From: Candidatus Nitrotoga sp. LAW
GTDB taxonomy: Bacteria > Pseudomonadota > Gammaproteobacteria > Burkholderiales > Gallionellaceae
Assembly: GCA_003402315.1 (NCBI GenBank)
Contig: QFXI01000024.1
Coordinates: forward strand, 1 to 51,168
Length of the DNA stretch: 51,168 bases
Reading direction: 5' to 3'
The notes beneath the pieces were generated by a model, which did not search any database, was not told the DNA's origin, and worked only from the letters and a program-made list of their open reading frames with translations. Shown piece after piece: positions 7,592 through 15,849 of this stretch (its first letter is position 1; each line of letters starts with the position of its first letter). Position numbers and translations under genes: made by a program.

Positions 7592-9412
7592 CTATTCAGC
7601 CTTCAAGATGGGTAATCGGCCTTTGACGATCCGCCCGCCCGACATCCTCGCCAGGAAGTGCAGCGGAGGCAGGTTGCCAAGCATTGCAGCAGGGAACAAC
7701 TCTACCTCTTCAGCCATCATGGATTCCTGATAAGACGACTGATATTCGTCCTGGATTTTTGCATCAACACCATGGCCGTACCTGATGCTCAGTGATTGGG
7801 CTTTGATCTTGGGCATGCTATCGGCAATGTATTGTTGCGTCTCCCCGTCGATCACGCGCAGCACAATCTGATTGTTGATGTTGGCAAGTACCTGACGAGC
7901 CTTGTTTTCATCGCCGAGACGCGCAGGAAAATCCGCGAACGTCTGCGCTGCAATCGTCACTCGAAAGAGCGCGCCGCCGCCTTTGTTCATGAGCTGGATG
8001 GTGGGCTGGTTGATGACCTCTGCCGCTTCGTCGATAAAGAGATTGACCGGCTTGTTTGAGGCGATCCCGTAGTTATAGCGGTCACCGGCCACTGCGGTCA
8101 GATCGGCCAGCATGATTGAGCCTATGGCACTTCCGACCGTGCCATCAGCCAGGCTATCAAGGCCGAGGTAGAGTACCTGGTTGTTGTTGATGATCTTCGC
8201 CATGTCGGTCGCGTGTTTCTGATCCCCTGTTTTGAATTCCGGCGACAGTAGTTCCGTCAGCGGCTCAGAGGTCAGCATGGACAGAATCGGGATGAGCGAT
8301 GCGACCATCTTTTGGAAGTGGTCACGATTATGCTCAAAGGTGGAAATCAGGCCATCCAAGTCTGACGACTGCGCTTCGTGGATGGCGATCTGCTTGTAGA
8401 AACCGATATAGGCTTCCAGTATCCGGTCACGATGTTTTTTCACAAAACTGCTGGAACGCGTCTCCCATTCCGGAACGGTGTCGATGAAGTGATGGCGCAA
8501 CGTGTTCAGCAGCAAGTTGTCCGCGCCACCCTCAATATAACGCTTCATGTGAACCAGATTGGGGCTCACGCCCGTTGCCACCAAACCGTTCACGATGTCG
8601 TTGAGCACTTTCCAGCCAAAGGCCGCGAACGGGTCTGCGCCGGTTTCGGATGGAATCAGGGCGGCGACACGACTAGCGAGTTCGGTTCGGCGATTCCAGT
8701 TACGCATCGGATCAATGGGGGTGGACTTCTCCGGGTGGGCGGGATGAAAGTACACGAAGCGCTCCGGGTGCCCCATCGCTGCACATATCCGTTTGGCGTT
8801 TTCCGCCAAGGCATGATCCCCTTTCGGGTCAATGATGATGACGGTTTCGTTGCGAATGATCGCCTGGCCAATCAACAACTCCATCATTCTGGTTTTACCA
8901 ACCCGCGTCGTTCCAACCAGCAAGGTATGGCCGACCAGATTGGCGATGTCCATGAACCGGTCAGTTTCCTTGTCCAGACCATGTATCCAGTACGCGCCGT
9001 CTAAGTGACGCTCGTTGGTGATCTTGCCAATGGTCTGTGCAACACCCTGCCCGATCAGCGCGTGCATCTTCTGCGATTCAACATCCGTCCAGTCAAAGCC
9101 CTTACCAAGCCACACAGAGTTTTTTTTGGTCGCCAACTCTGTCTTGTTTATCAGCTCAGGAATGGTGATGAACTCTTTACCGTAATTGTCCAGGCGCGTC
9201 AGGTTGGCGTATCGCCGCCAAGCCCCGATACCGCGATACAGTGCCATGCAGGTGCAAACAGTCATCGCAATTGCGCTAAATTTCACAGGGAGCGGGACTG
9301 GCATGTATTTGGCCGCAATCAGTGTGAACAACGCAGCACCTGCCCACGATGCCGACATAGTTGCTTCGAAGTTTGGTCGCCACGGCGATTCCCACTCGTA
9401 GAATGCTTTCAT
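7592..9412 (-). CDS. traD: TraD-type conjugative coupling protein
   Basis: A 606-aa VirD4/TraD-family ATPase that would hand the relaxase-DNA complex to the mating channel at the inner membrane. Two hydrophobic segments lie in the first 60 residues. The Walker A motif GTTRVGKT is at about 167-174 and Walker B VIIIDPKGD at 191-199; FIDEAAEVINQP and TIAAQTFADFPARLGD complete the FtsK/TraD-like motor. The length matches TraD of SXT/TOL-type elements. The gene overlaps the upstream MobI-like gene by ATGA and is followed by DUF4400. No relaxase (TraI) or mating-pore genes are in the window, so the block looks incomplete. Confidence 0.92.
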   Translation of the reverse strand: MKAFYEWESPWRPNFEATMSASWAGAALFTLIAAKYMPVPLPVKFSAIAMTVCTCMALYRGIGAWRRYANLTRLDNYGKEFITIPELINKTELATKKNSVWLGKGFDWTDVESQKMHALIGQGVAQTIGKITNERHLDGAYWIHGLDKETDRFMDIANLVGHTLLVGTTRVGKTRMMELLIGQAIIRNETVIIIDPKGDHALAENAKRICAAMGHPERFVYFHPAHPEKSTPIDPMRNWNRRTELASRVAALIPSETGADPFAAFGWKVLNDIVNGLVATGVSPNLVHMKRYIEGGADNLLLNTLRHHFIDTVPEWETRSSSFVKKHRDRILEAYIGFYKQIAIHEAQSSDLDGLISTFEHNRDHFQKMVASLIPILSMLTSEPLTELLSPEFKTGDQKHATDMAKIINNNQVLYLGLDSLADGTVGSAIGSIMLADLTAVAGDRYNYGIASNKPVNLFIDEAAEVINQPTIQLMNKGGGALFRVTIAAQTFADFPARLGDENKARQVLANINNQIVLRVIDGETQQYIADSMPKIKAQSLSIRYGHGVDAKIQDEYQSSYQESMMAEEVELFPAAMLGNLPPLHFLARMSGGRIVKGRLPILKAE

Positions 9413-9867
9413 CGGAGGCTACCCTCACTTTTGATAATGTGATTAAGCTGCCCGATAGCCTTGCCGATGAATGTCGCTTCGCGCCGTATGCCGCAAAGAT
9501 CATGTTCGGTGTCTCGCACCATGTCCATTTCCCATGGCTGGGCCAACTTGAGCAGCGCGTCCAGGTTGTAGCCATGTTTGTTTTTGGGTTTGCGAATAAG
9601 CTTTTTGGTCATCCTTCGAGTTTTGGCGGCCTTTGATCCATACCAATGAACCTCGTACCACGCAACACCCAGGGTGTTGTCACGCATTCTGGCCTGTGCA
9701 TACAAGAAGCTCTTTTGCTCCCATGCTCTTGTCTTGTTTTCTGCCATGGCAAAATCAAAGTGTTGCTTGCACAAATCTGTCGCCTTCGTTTCAAGCGCTC
9801 CCAGTCTGACTCGCAAGAGACTAATCGCATCAACCACTTCCATTTCATCCATGACTTGCTCTTCCAT
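9409..9867 (-). CDS. MobI-like conjugative transfer protein
   Basis: A 152-aa basic protein. The stretches GVAWYEVHWYG, RRMTKKLIRKPKNKHGYNLD, ALLKLAQPWEMDMVRDTE and CGIRREA resemble the MobI proteins of SXT/IncA-C elements, small oriT-associated factors needed to start transfer. The stop overlaps the traD start in ATGA, so the two are probably translated together. The upstream gap to repA holds iteron-like repeats. The MobI assignment rests on my reading of short motifs and position; a generic transfer-region protein is the alternative. Confidence 0.55.
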   Translation of the reverse strand: MEEQVMDEMEVVDAISLLRVRLGALETKATDLCKQHFDFAMAENKTRAWEQKSFLYAQARMRDNTLGVAWYEVHWYGSKAAKTRRMTKKLIRKPKNKHGYNLDALLKLAQPWEMDMVRDTEHDLCGIRREATFIGKAIGQLNHIIKSEGSLR

Positions 9868-9963
9868 GATTCTCTCTACCCAAACAAAAGATTGTCGCCG
9901 TGCGGAATCTGTCGTTTCAGCGCAACTTTACTTCTACGCGCACCGCCGATTCCGCGCGGCAGA

Positions 9964-10093
9964 TGGGATCGATTTACAGCACACCGAAAAGCTCAAAGTG
10001 GAACAATTTACAGAATTAACTTTCTTGATTTTCATCGAGTTAAATGCGGAGCGATGTACAGAATCACTCAAACACAAGCGGAACGATTTACAG
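9964..10093 (+). repeat. Four iteron-like 16-bp direct repeats
   Basis: Copies start at 9964 (TGGGATCGATTTACAG), 9998 (GTGGAACAATTTACAG), 10046 (GCGGAGCGATGTACAG) and 10078 (GCGGAACGATTTACAG), all in one orientation. The spacing is 34, 48 and 32 bp. The last copy includes the final Leu and stop codons of the replication gene. Direct repeats next to a Rep gene are typical of iteron origins that bind the initiator, so this is a candidate vegetative origin or copy-control site. Confidence 0.65.
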
Positions 10094-10918
10094 GAATCGG
10101 CACAAGCCCTGGCGTGGCCCCGGCAAACGGTAAAAAGTAACCGTCACTTCTTGCACGTCCATTTCAATTCGATATTCAGGGATAGCGTTATCCGTCAGCA
10201 GCCCTTGCACGGAATTTTTGAATTTGCGCAAAGGCGAGGAACATCCTGTCAAACGGTGTAATTCATTGAGTGAGACAACCCACGGCTGCCACTCGCCACA
10301 CTGTATTTTGGCGAGCATGTAGATCAGCCTGTGTAATGGCGTGAGCGAGAAATAGTCCGGGTGCATGGCACACACCTGCGTCCAGTCTGTCGGGCAATGA
10401 TAGAGCCGCTCGGGCAGCTCGATACTCACCGCATCAATGCGTCCATCACGATCCCGTTCTGCCTCATAACGAATCAAATTGAAGCTGTCACCACATTTCT
10501 TGATTTCATTCGGTGGGCGAATGTTCGTTGTGACCTTGCTTCCGGCGAGTCTATCCAGCGCCTGAGCCAAACCATCGTATTGAGCCCCACCGTTCCCGCG
10601 TTTGCTGAAATCAAGAAAATCGCGTGCGGTAAATCGCAGATTACGACTCAAATCCTTGTGCCGCTCATCAAATAGGGCATTGGCCAACCAACTCACACAG
10701 TAAATCAAGACATCCTTATCGCGCACGGTCGGAAGCCCCGTTGCGCTGGGTGTTATCTCGAAGAACTGACCATCCAGATCGAAGCGTCGAGCCTCTAAAT
10801 CCCCAGCAGACAAAGCAAAAGGTGAGCAATGGACAGGATTGCTGGAAGTGTTGTCGGCACTCAATAAATCAGCAAAGTAAAGGTAAGTGAAGGACGCGGG
10901 CGATATAAGAACCGGCAT
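10088..10918 (-). CDS. repA: RepA-type plasmid replication initiator (RPA family)
   Basis: A 276-aa protein matching the replication initiator protein A family: FFEITPSATGLPTVRDKDV near residue 52, then YCVSWLANAL, RFTARDFLDFSKR, YDGLAQALDRLAGSKV and a C-terminal winged-helix-like part (YFSLTPLHRLIYMLAK; LHRLTGCSSPLRKFKNSV). These proteins bind iterons and open the plasmid origin. The start at 10918 gives the full N-terminus. It lies beside four iteron-like repeats and is divergent from the parM-like gene, the usual arrangement on low-copy plasmids. In the chromosome it would mark an integrated plasmid or a replicating ICE. Confidence 0.85.
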   Translation of the reverse strand: MPVLISPASFTYLYFADLLSADNTSSNPVHCSPFALSAGDLEARRFDLDGQFFEITPSATGLPTVRDKDVLIYCVSWLANALFDERHKDLSRNLRFTARDFLDFSKRGNGGAQYDGLAQALDRLAGSKVTTNIRPPNEIKKCGDSFNLIRYEAERDRDGRIDAVSIELPERLYHCPTDWTQVCAMHPDYFSLTPLHRLIYMLAKIQCGEWQPWVVSLNELHRLTGCSSPLRKFKNSVQGLLTDNAIPEYRIEMDVQEVTVTFYRLPGPRQGLCRFL

Positions 10919-10979
10919 GTAAGGTGTCGCGAAACGAATGTGTTGGGAGTTTAGTTTGTTCGATTTGGCGCAATTAGAG

Positions 10980-11007
10980 AGATTCTCGGCAAATTTGCTG
11001 AGAATCT
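10980..11007. promoter_or_regulatory. Near-perfect 28-bp palindrome between repA and parM
   Basis: Outer arms AGATTCTC and GAGAATCT flank a self-complementary core GCAAATTTGC; 26 of 28 positions are symmetric. It lies in the 230-bp gap between the divergent replication and partition genes. It could be an operator for RepA or the partition adaptor, or part of the centromere. It lacks a trailing T-run, which argues against a terminator. Confidence 0.6.
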
Positions 11008-11148
11008 GCCGAATTAGATTTTCTCGCTCATCAATAATTCGTACACGTGCTGTGGATGTGCTGGGGCGCTTGTTGGCTTCGGTGGCTGCGGTGCAGGCGT
11101 ACTGGATACGCTCTGGGATTGTTGTGAGGTTAATTCAAGGAGAAGGCA

Positions 11149-12120
11149 ATGAGCGTGATTGGAATGGATATTGGTTACTCGAATTTAAAAATTGCCTATG
11201 GCGACAAGGGTGGTGACCCTGTATTGGTGAACCGCCCGGCAGGCGCAGCTCCGTCAGATCACATCGGGCAAAGAATCATGGGGGACGACGATGCCGTGCG
11301 CGTCTTGGTAGATGGGCGCGAATTCGCCGCAGCGATCAGTCACGACAGAATCGAAAACTGGGCGCGCGAACTGCACAAGGATTACACCGCAACGGATTCC
11401 TATCGTGCGTTGTTTTATTCCGGCCTGCTGCTGTCCGGTTGGAATGAAATTGACAAGGTCGTGACCGGATTGCCAACCAGCCAATACTTCGATGCAAACC
11501 TTCGTGCTCGTTTGGTTGAGACCATGAAAGGCGAGCATCAGGTTACGCCATGCCGGAAGGTTGTGGTGAAGGAGGTAAAAATCGTGCCTCAACCTTTGGG
11601 CGGTTTTGTGGACTACTTGCACGGCCTTACCGACCCAAGCCAAGTTGAGGATGCCAGTGTTTTAGTGGTCGATCCCGGCTTCTTCTCGGTTGACTGGGTA
11701 TTGCTGGTTAATGGCGAATTCAAGCGAGCCTCATCTGGAACAAGCCTGGATGCGGCCTCGGTCATTTTGGGTGAAGCTGCGACACTAATTTCCAGGGATC
11801 ATGGCGGCAACCCTGGCAGAGGGAAGCTGGAAAACGCGATCAGATCGGGACGCAACACCATATCCGTGTTTGGGGCGCGGATAGATATTGCTCCCTATCT
11901 GGCAGATGCATCATCCAAGGTTGGCCACATTGTTGGCGCGCAACTTCAAGAGTCACTCAGGAAAGAGGATTCTGATATCGACACGATTGTTTTGGTTGGA
12001 GGAGGTGCTCCGTTCTACGAAGCGGCAATCAAAGCTGCTTTTCATCAGGTTCCGGTATCCGTGGCTCATAATTCGGTATTCGCAAATGCGAGAGGGTTCT
12101 GGCGTGGAGGTGCTGCCTGA
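11149..12120 (+). CDS. parM: Actin-like plasmid partition ATPase (ParM/StbA family)
   Basis: A 323-aa actin-fold protein. The first phosphate-binding motif is MSVIGMDIGYSNLKIAYGD, the second is VVDPGFFSVDWVL near residue 170, the third is IVLVGGGAPFYEAAI near residue 285, and SSGTSLDAASVILGE lies between them. Proteins of this kind polymerise and push plasmid copies apart with the help of an adaptor bound to a centromere. AGGAGA precedes the ATG by 5 nt. The next gene starts 1 nt after its stop and looks like the adaptor. Confidence 0.87.
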   Translation: MSVIGMDIGYSNLKIAYGDKGGDPVLVNRPAGAAPSDHIGQRIMGDDDAVRVLVDGREFAAAISHDRIENWARELHKDYTATDSYRALFYSGLLLSGWNEIDKVVTGLPTSQYFDANLRARLVETMKGEHQVTPCRKVVVKEVKIVPQPLGGFVDYLHGLTDPSQVEDASVLVVDPGFFSVDWVLLVNGEFKRASSGTSLDAASVILGEAATLISRDHGGNPGRGKLENAIRSGRNTISVFGARIDIAPYLADASSKVGHIVGAQLQESLRKEDSDIDTIVLVGGGAPFYEAAIKAAFHQVPVSVAHNSVFANARGFWRGGAA

Positions 12121-12121
12121 G

Positions 12122-12373
12122 ATGCGCATCACCATCAATTATTTCGAAGGGTATCCAGAATTGCAGGCCGACCTGTCTGCTTTCCCGCTGCGCGCCAGAG
12201 CGGAACGGATGCGGATGCTAGCCTCGCTTGGTTTGTCAGTTCTGAATGGCGGGAGGGCAATAATCAAAGCTCCAGCAGTTACCCCTGCTCAAGAAGCGAC
12301 TCCTGATGCAACTCAGCCAGCCAGTCACGGCAGCCCGTCCGGGATCGTGAAAAGAATATTCGATCAGGTTTGA
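12122..12373 (+). CDS. Small ParR/StbB-like partition adaptor
   Basis: An 83-aa protein starting 1 nt after the parM stop. Its first half (ELQADLSAFPLRARAERMRM, LASLGLSVLNGG) has the pattern of StbB-type adaptors: a predicted helix with RARAER followed by a turn. The second half is a Pro/Ala-rich linker ending in a basic tail (SGIVKRIFDQV) that could contact the filament. The call follows from size, operon position and the short motif. Confidence 0.62.
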   Translation: MRITINYFEGYPELQADLSAFPLRARAERMRMLASLGLSVLNGGRAIIKAPAVTPAQEATPDATQPASHGSPSGIVKRIFDQV

Positions 12374-12408
12374 TGTATGGCGGGACTTCTGACAACTTGG
12401 AGCGGGAA

Positions 12409-12443
12409 TTACCCACAGAAACTGTTTGTAACCATGTGGACAA
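12409..12443. promoter_or_regulatory. Two DnaA-box-like sequences
   Basis: TTACCCACA at 12409-12417 and, on the other strand, TTGTCCACA at 12435-12443 each differ by one base from TTATCCACA. They lie in a 230-bp stretch with no gene, downstream of the partition pair. With only two near-matches the support is weak. Confidence 0.25.
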
Positions 12444-12600
12444 CCATTGCTGGTGATCGAATTTGAGTTGCCTTGTTGGGGGTTGCCAAGTAATTGAGCA
12501 ATCGAGGCATCACGGGAGATGGTAGTGCTTGCGGAAACACAAATGGACGCTGAGATGCGTCATTCAATCGCAGTTGAGAGAAAAATCGGACGGATCACTT

Positions 12601-13066
12601 CCACACTTTCCTGCGTCCGAAAGGAATGCCACAAGGCGTTGCGCCGATAGATTACCCGGCGACCGATCCATGGTCGCTGAGCGATGAAGCTTTATCCCAT
12701 TTGATTGCTATCGCGATGGACAGCTACGGTTATCCGACCAATCTATTCACCGTGAACCGCTGGGTGACCGCTGAAGCTTGGTATCTGGCAGAATAAGTGA
12801 TCCAGATGCTGGATCACTTCGTGATCGACTATGCGTACCCATCCTGGCTGGTGAACAGATGGATCAGCGCAATGTTCGTGCTGTATCGCCCGCATATCTA
12901 ATTCTTGCTCAAGCAGCGCGATGCATCGATATGTGCTTGGGCGGCTGCGCATCCCTGCTAAAACGTATTTGAAGACCGCAAGCTGGACGTCACCAGCCAG
13001 TTGACGATCTCGGTGGAAGAAACCTTGCGCGAGGTCGAAAAATTATTGCTGCCAAACAAGTGTAAC
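12601..13066 (+). pseudogene. Decayed gene with three in-frame TAA codons, unrecognised
   Basis: One reading frame gives a coherent, aromatic-rich protein from FLRPKGMPQGVAPIDYPATD through YGYPTNLFTVNRWVTAEAWY and AYPSWLVNRWISAMFVLYRP to ISVEETLREVEKLLLPNK. It is interrupted by TAA at 12794, 12899 and 12961. Each stop sits where a Gln (CAA) codon would fit (LAE-stop-VIQ, HI-stop-FLL, stop-NVFEDRK). I do not recognise the family. It follows the plasmid partition genes and may belong to the same element. Confidence 0.6.
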
Positions 13067-13067
13067 C

Positions 13068-13663
13068 ATGGCGACATTCGTCTTCATTGCTGGGTGGGCT
13101 GGGGTGGGCAAGCAAACGCTGGAGGGGACCGACAACGCGCAGCCGATATCGCAAAGCATCACGCTGTTGCGCGGGCCATGGCCTCTGTTCGCCACCATGC
13201 TGGTGGCACTGCTGAATATGGGCATTTCGATCGAGACCGGCCACCCTTGGGTGGTCACTTGGGCGTTTACCTTGTAGGGAGCCAAGATGGCTGCCGTGCT
13301 GGGCTGGGATCCTCAATCCAGCCCTTTCTGGAACACCGACTATCGGCTAGACATGCTGCATGCAAGTGTGTTTGCCGATAAAACCAGCGTGATGGACATC
13401 GCCATCATCTTGGGCTCAGTCATGGCGGCATCGGTGGCGAGTAAGCTGCGACCGAACTTTCGTGTGGCATGACTACCGTTGCTGGCCGCGTTGCTCGGCG
13501 GGCTGCTGATGAGCTACAGCGTGCGCATCGCCTATGGCTGCAACATCGGCGCATTCCGTTCCGTAGTTATTTCACCAGCATGCACGGCTGGCTTTGGATC
13601 ATCGCCGCATTGCCGAGCAATTGGCTAAACATACGCCTGCGCAAAGTTTTTTGCGTCGAATAA
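13068..13663 (+). pseudogene. YeeE/YedE-type transporter pseudogene
   Basis: The frame from 13068 reads RGPWPLFATMLVALLNMGI and HPWVVTWAFTL, then a TAG at 13275 where Trp fits, then GAKMAAVLGWDPQSSPFW. A TGA at 13470 again replaces Trp before LPLLAALLGGLLMSYSVR and YGCNIGAF, where the family has GCNIGA. After about 13560 the match moves to another frame as TSMHGWLWIIAALPSNWL to the stop at 13663. YeeE/YedE proteins import thiosulfate or related sulfur species. Two nonsense codons and a frameshift make it dead. Confidence 0.8.
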
Positions 13664-13773
13664 CTATCCGTTGCGATATCGTCTTGTAAGGTTTCACTAC
13701 CTTGGCAGACTAACCTCTGTATTCGTAAATTTGACTTAGCCGATCCAGGCCCGTTTCGAAGAGGAGTTAAAAA

Positions 13774-15849
13774 TTGATCCAATCAATTTCGATTAAAGCG
13801 ATGGACGAGACAATATTTCAATTGGGACGGGGCATTTGTGGAAATTTTGAACGGGCAGTCGAACGCGAATGGCTGGTCACCAACGGCATGGGAGGATACG
13901 CTTCCGGCACGGTCGGCGATCTGAATACGCGCCGCTACCATGGCCTGCTCATGGCCGCTTTGTCACCTCCGGCGGGACGCATCTTGCTGGTAGCGAAGAT
14001 GGATGCGACGGTACGTTACGGGGGCAAAACCTATCATCTCTCCTGTAACGAGTTCGTTGACGGCACGGTAGCGCCGCACGGATACCTTCACCTCGAATCT
14101 TTTTTTCTGGATGGCACTGTCCCGGTGTGGCATTACGCGCTGGCAGATGCATTGATCGAAAAACGTGTGCTGATGGCATCTGGACAGAACACCACCTATC
14201 TCCATTTCCGTGTATTGCGTGCGAGCGATACGCTCGAACTCGAACTGATGCCACTGTGCACATACCGCAATGATCACAGCTACAGCCATGGTGGTTGGGA
14301 TATGCATATCCGCGGGATAACGAATGGCTTCGAAGTGCATGCATTCCAGGGCGCGCGTCCCTACCGCGTAATTTGCGATGGCGCCAGGTTTATTGCTGAC
14401 CCCGCCTGGCACTGGAAGTTCAAACACCGATTGGAGACCGCGCGCGGACTGGACGATAGCGAGGATCTATTCTGTCCGGGTCGTTTTACCCTGGCCCTCG
14501 ATGATGGGCAGGATGCAACATTGGTGATTTCCGCCGAATCGGCTTCACCGGAAAATTTTGCTGTTGTCAGTGCGCGAATTCATGAATCTTCGCAAGCGCT
14601 GTTTGCCGTGCTTCCCTCTGATGCGCCACGCTGGATAAGACAGATGGCGCTGGCTACCGGCCAATTTATTGTCGATCGTTACCGTGATGGCCATCCGGCG
14701 GGCAAAACCGTCATCGCCGGTTATCCTTGGTTCGGCGATTGGGGTCGCGACACCATGATCGCATTGCCCGGTCTGACCCTAACGTTACAGCGATTTGATA
14801 TGGCTGCCAGCATCTTGCGCACGTTTGCCGCGCACATCAGCGAGGGCATGTTGCCCAATCGCTTTCCCGACCATGACGAAACGCCGGAGTACAACGCAGT
14901 CGATGCAACATTGTGGTATTTCAATGCAGTGGATCAATACACCAGGCGCAGCGGCGACATCGCTCTGGCGAAAGAACTTTATCCGGTATTCGTCGATATC
15001 CTCGCATGGCATCGCAAAGGCACACGCTATGGCATTAAGGTCGATATCCAGGATGGCTTGCTGGCTGCCGGGGAGGACGGTACACAACTTACCTGGATGG
15101 ATGCCAAAATCGGCAATTGGGTAGTGACGCCGCGCACCGGCAAGCCTGTCGAAGTGAATGCACTTTGGTACAACGCGCTAGCTATCATGGCCGATTTGAG
15201 CAAGCAGCTGGGCAAGAAAAAATCGGCTGACGAATATCGCAAAGCGGCGGTGCAAGTGCGTTCAAGCTTCCAGCGTTTCTGGAATGACGAACAAAGCTAT
15301 TTGTATGATGTGATCGATGGAACAGAAGGCGTGCCTGATTCCGATGGACGAAAGTACGATCCGCGCCTGCGCCCCAACCAAATACTCACGGTAGCGTTGC
15401 ACAATAGTCCGTTGGATGGAGAGCAACAAAAGGCTGTCGTGGATGTCTGCGCGCGCGAGTTGTTGACCTCTCATGGCTTGCGCAGCTTGGCGCGCAATCA
15501 ACCTGGTTACGTTTCTTATTATCAAGGCAATCCGATGCAACGCGACGCGGCTTATCACCAGGGTACCGTTTGGGCCTGGCTCATCGGGCCGTTCGTAGAT
15601 GCACACTACCGCGTCTACCGGGATGCGGACAAAGCGCGTTCCTTTCTTGAGCCGCTGGGGCTGCACCTTGGCGAGGCTTGTGTCGGCAATGTCAGCGAGA
15701 TATTCGATGCCGAACCACCATTCGCACCACGCGGTTGCTTTGCCCAGGCATGGAGTGTTGCGGAAGTGCTGCGCGCATGGCTGGATTTACATGATGGCGC
15801 ACATAACCGGTTTATGACTGCCTCAATTGGGAAAGGGAAATCAACATGA
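13774..15849 (+). CDS. Amylo-alpha-1,6-glucosidase (glycogen debranching, GH133-like)
   Basis: A 691-aa enzyme of the GDE family. The N-terminal beta domain opens with REWLVTNGMGGYASGTVGD and TRRYHGLL, typical of bacterial debranching enzymes. The C-terminal (alpha/alpha) barrel has GYPWFGDWGRDTMIALPGL near residue 325 and later ALWYNALAIMADL and GTVWAWLIGPFVDAHYR. It should hydrolyse alpha-1,6 branch points. The proposed start is TTG at 13774, with GAGGAG 8 nt upstream; the ATG at 13801 has no ribosome site. Its stop overlaps the next ATG, so the operon is tightly coupled. Confidence 0.88.
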   Translation: MIQSISIKAMDETIFQLGRGICGNFERAVEREWLVTNGMGGYASGTVGDLNTRRYHGLLMAALSPPAGRILLVAKMDATVRYGGKTYHLSCNEFVDGTVAPHGYLHLESFFLDGTVPVWHYALADALIEKRVLMASGQNTTYLHFRVLRASDTLELELMPLCTYRNDHSYSHGGWDMHIRGITNGFEVHAFQGARPYRVICDGARFIADPAWHWKFKHRLETARGLDDSEDLFCPGRFTLALDDGQDATLVISAESASPENFAVVSARIHESSQALFAVLPSDAPRWIRQMALATGQFIVDRYRDGHPAGKTVIAGYPWFGDWGRDTMIALPGLTLTLQRFDMAASILRTFAAHISEGMLPNRFPDHDETPEYNAVDATLWYFNAVDQYTRRSGDIALAKELYPVFVDILAWHRKGTRYGIKVDIQDGLLAAGEDGTQLTWMDAKIGNWVVTPRTGKPVEVNALWYNALAIMADLSKQLGKKKSADEYRKAAVQVRSSFQRFWNDEQSYLYDVIDGTEGVPDSDGRKYDPRLRPNQILTVALHNSPLDGEQQKAVVDVCARELLTSHGLRSLARNQPGYVSYYQGNPMQRDAAYHQGTVWAWLIGPFVDAHYRVYRDADKARSFLEPLGLHLGEACVGNVSEIFDAEPPFAPRGCFAQAWSVAEVLRAWLDLHDGAHNRFMTASIGKGKST

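Noticed and set aside
8378-9004. A 208-codon plus-strand frame inside traD
   Set aside because: Antisense to the strongly supported TraD gene, without motifs.
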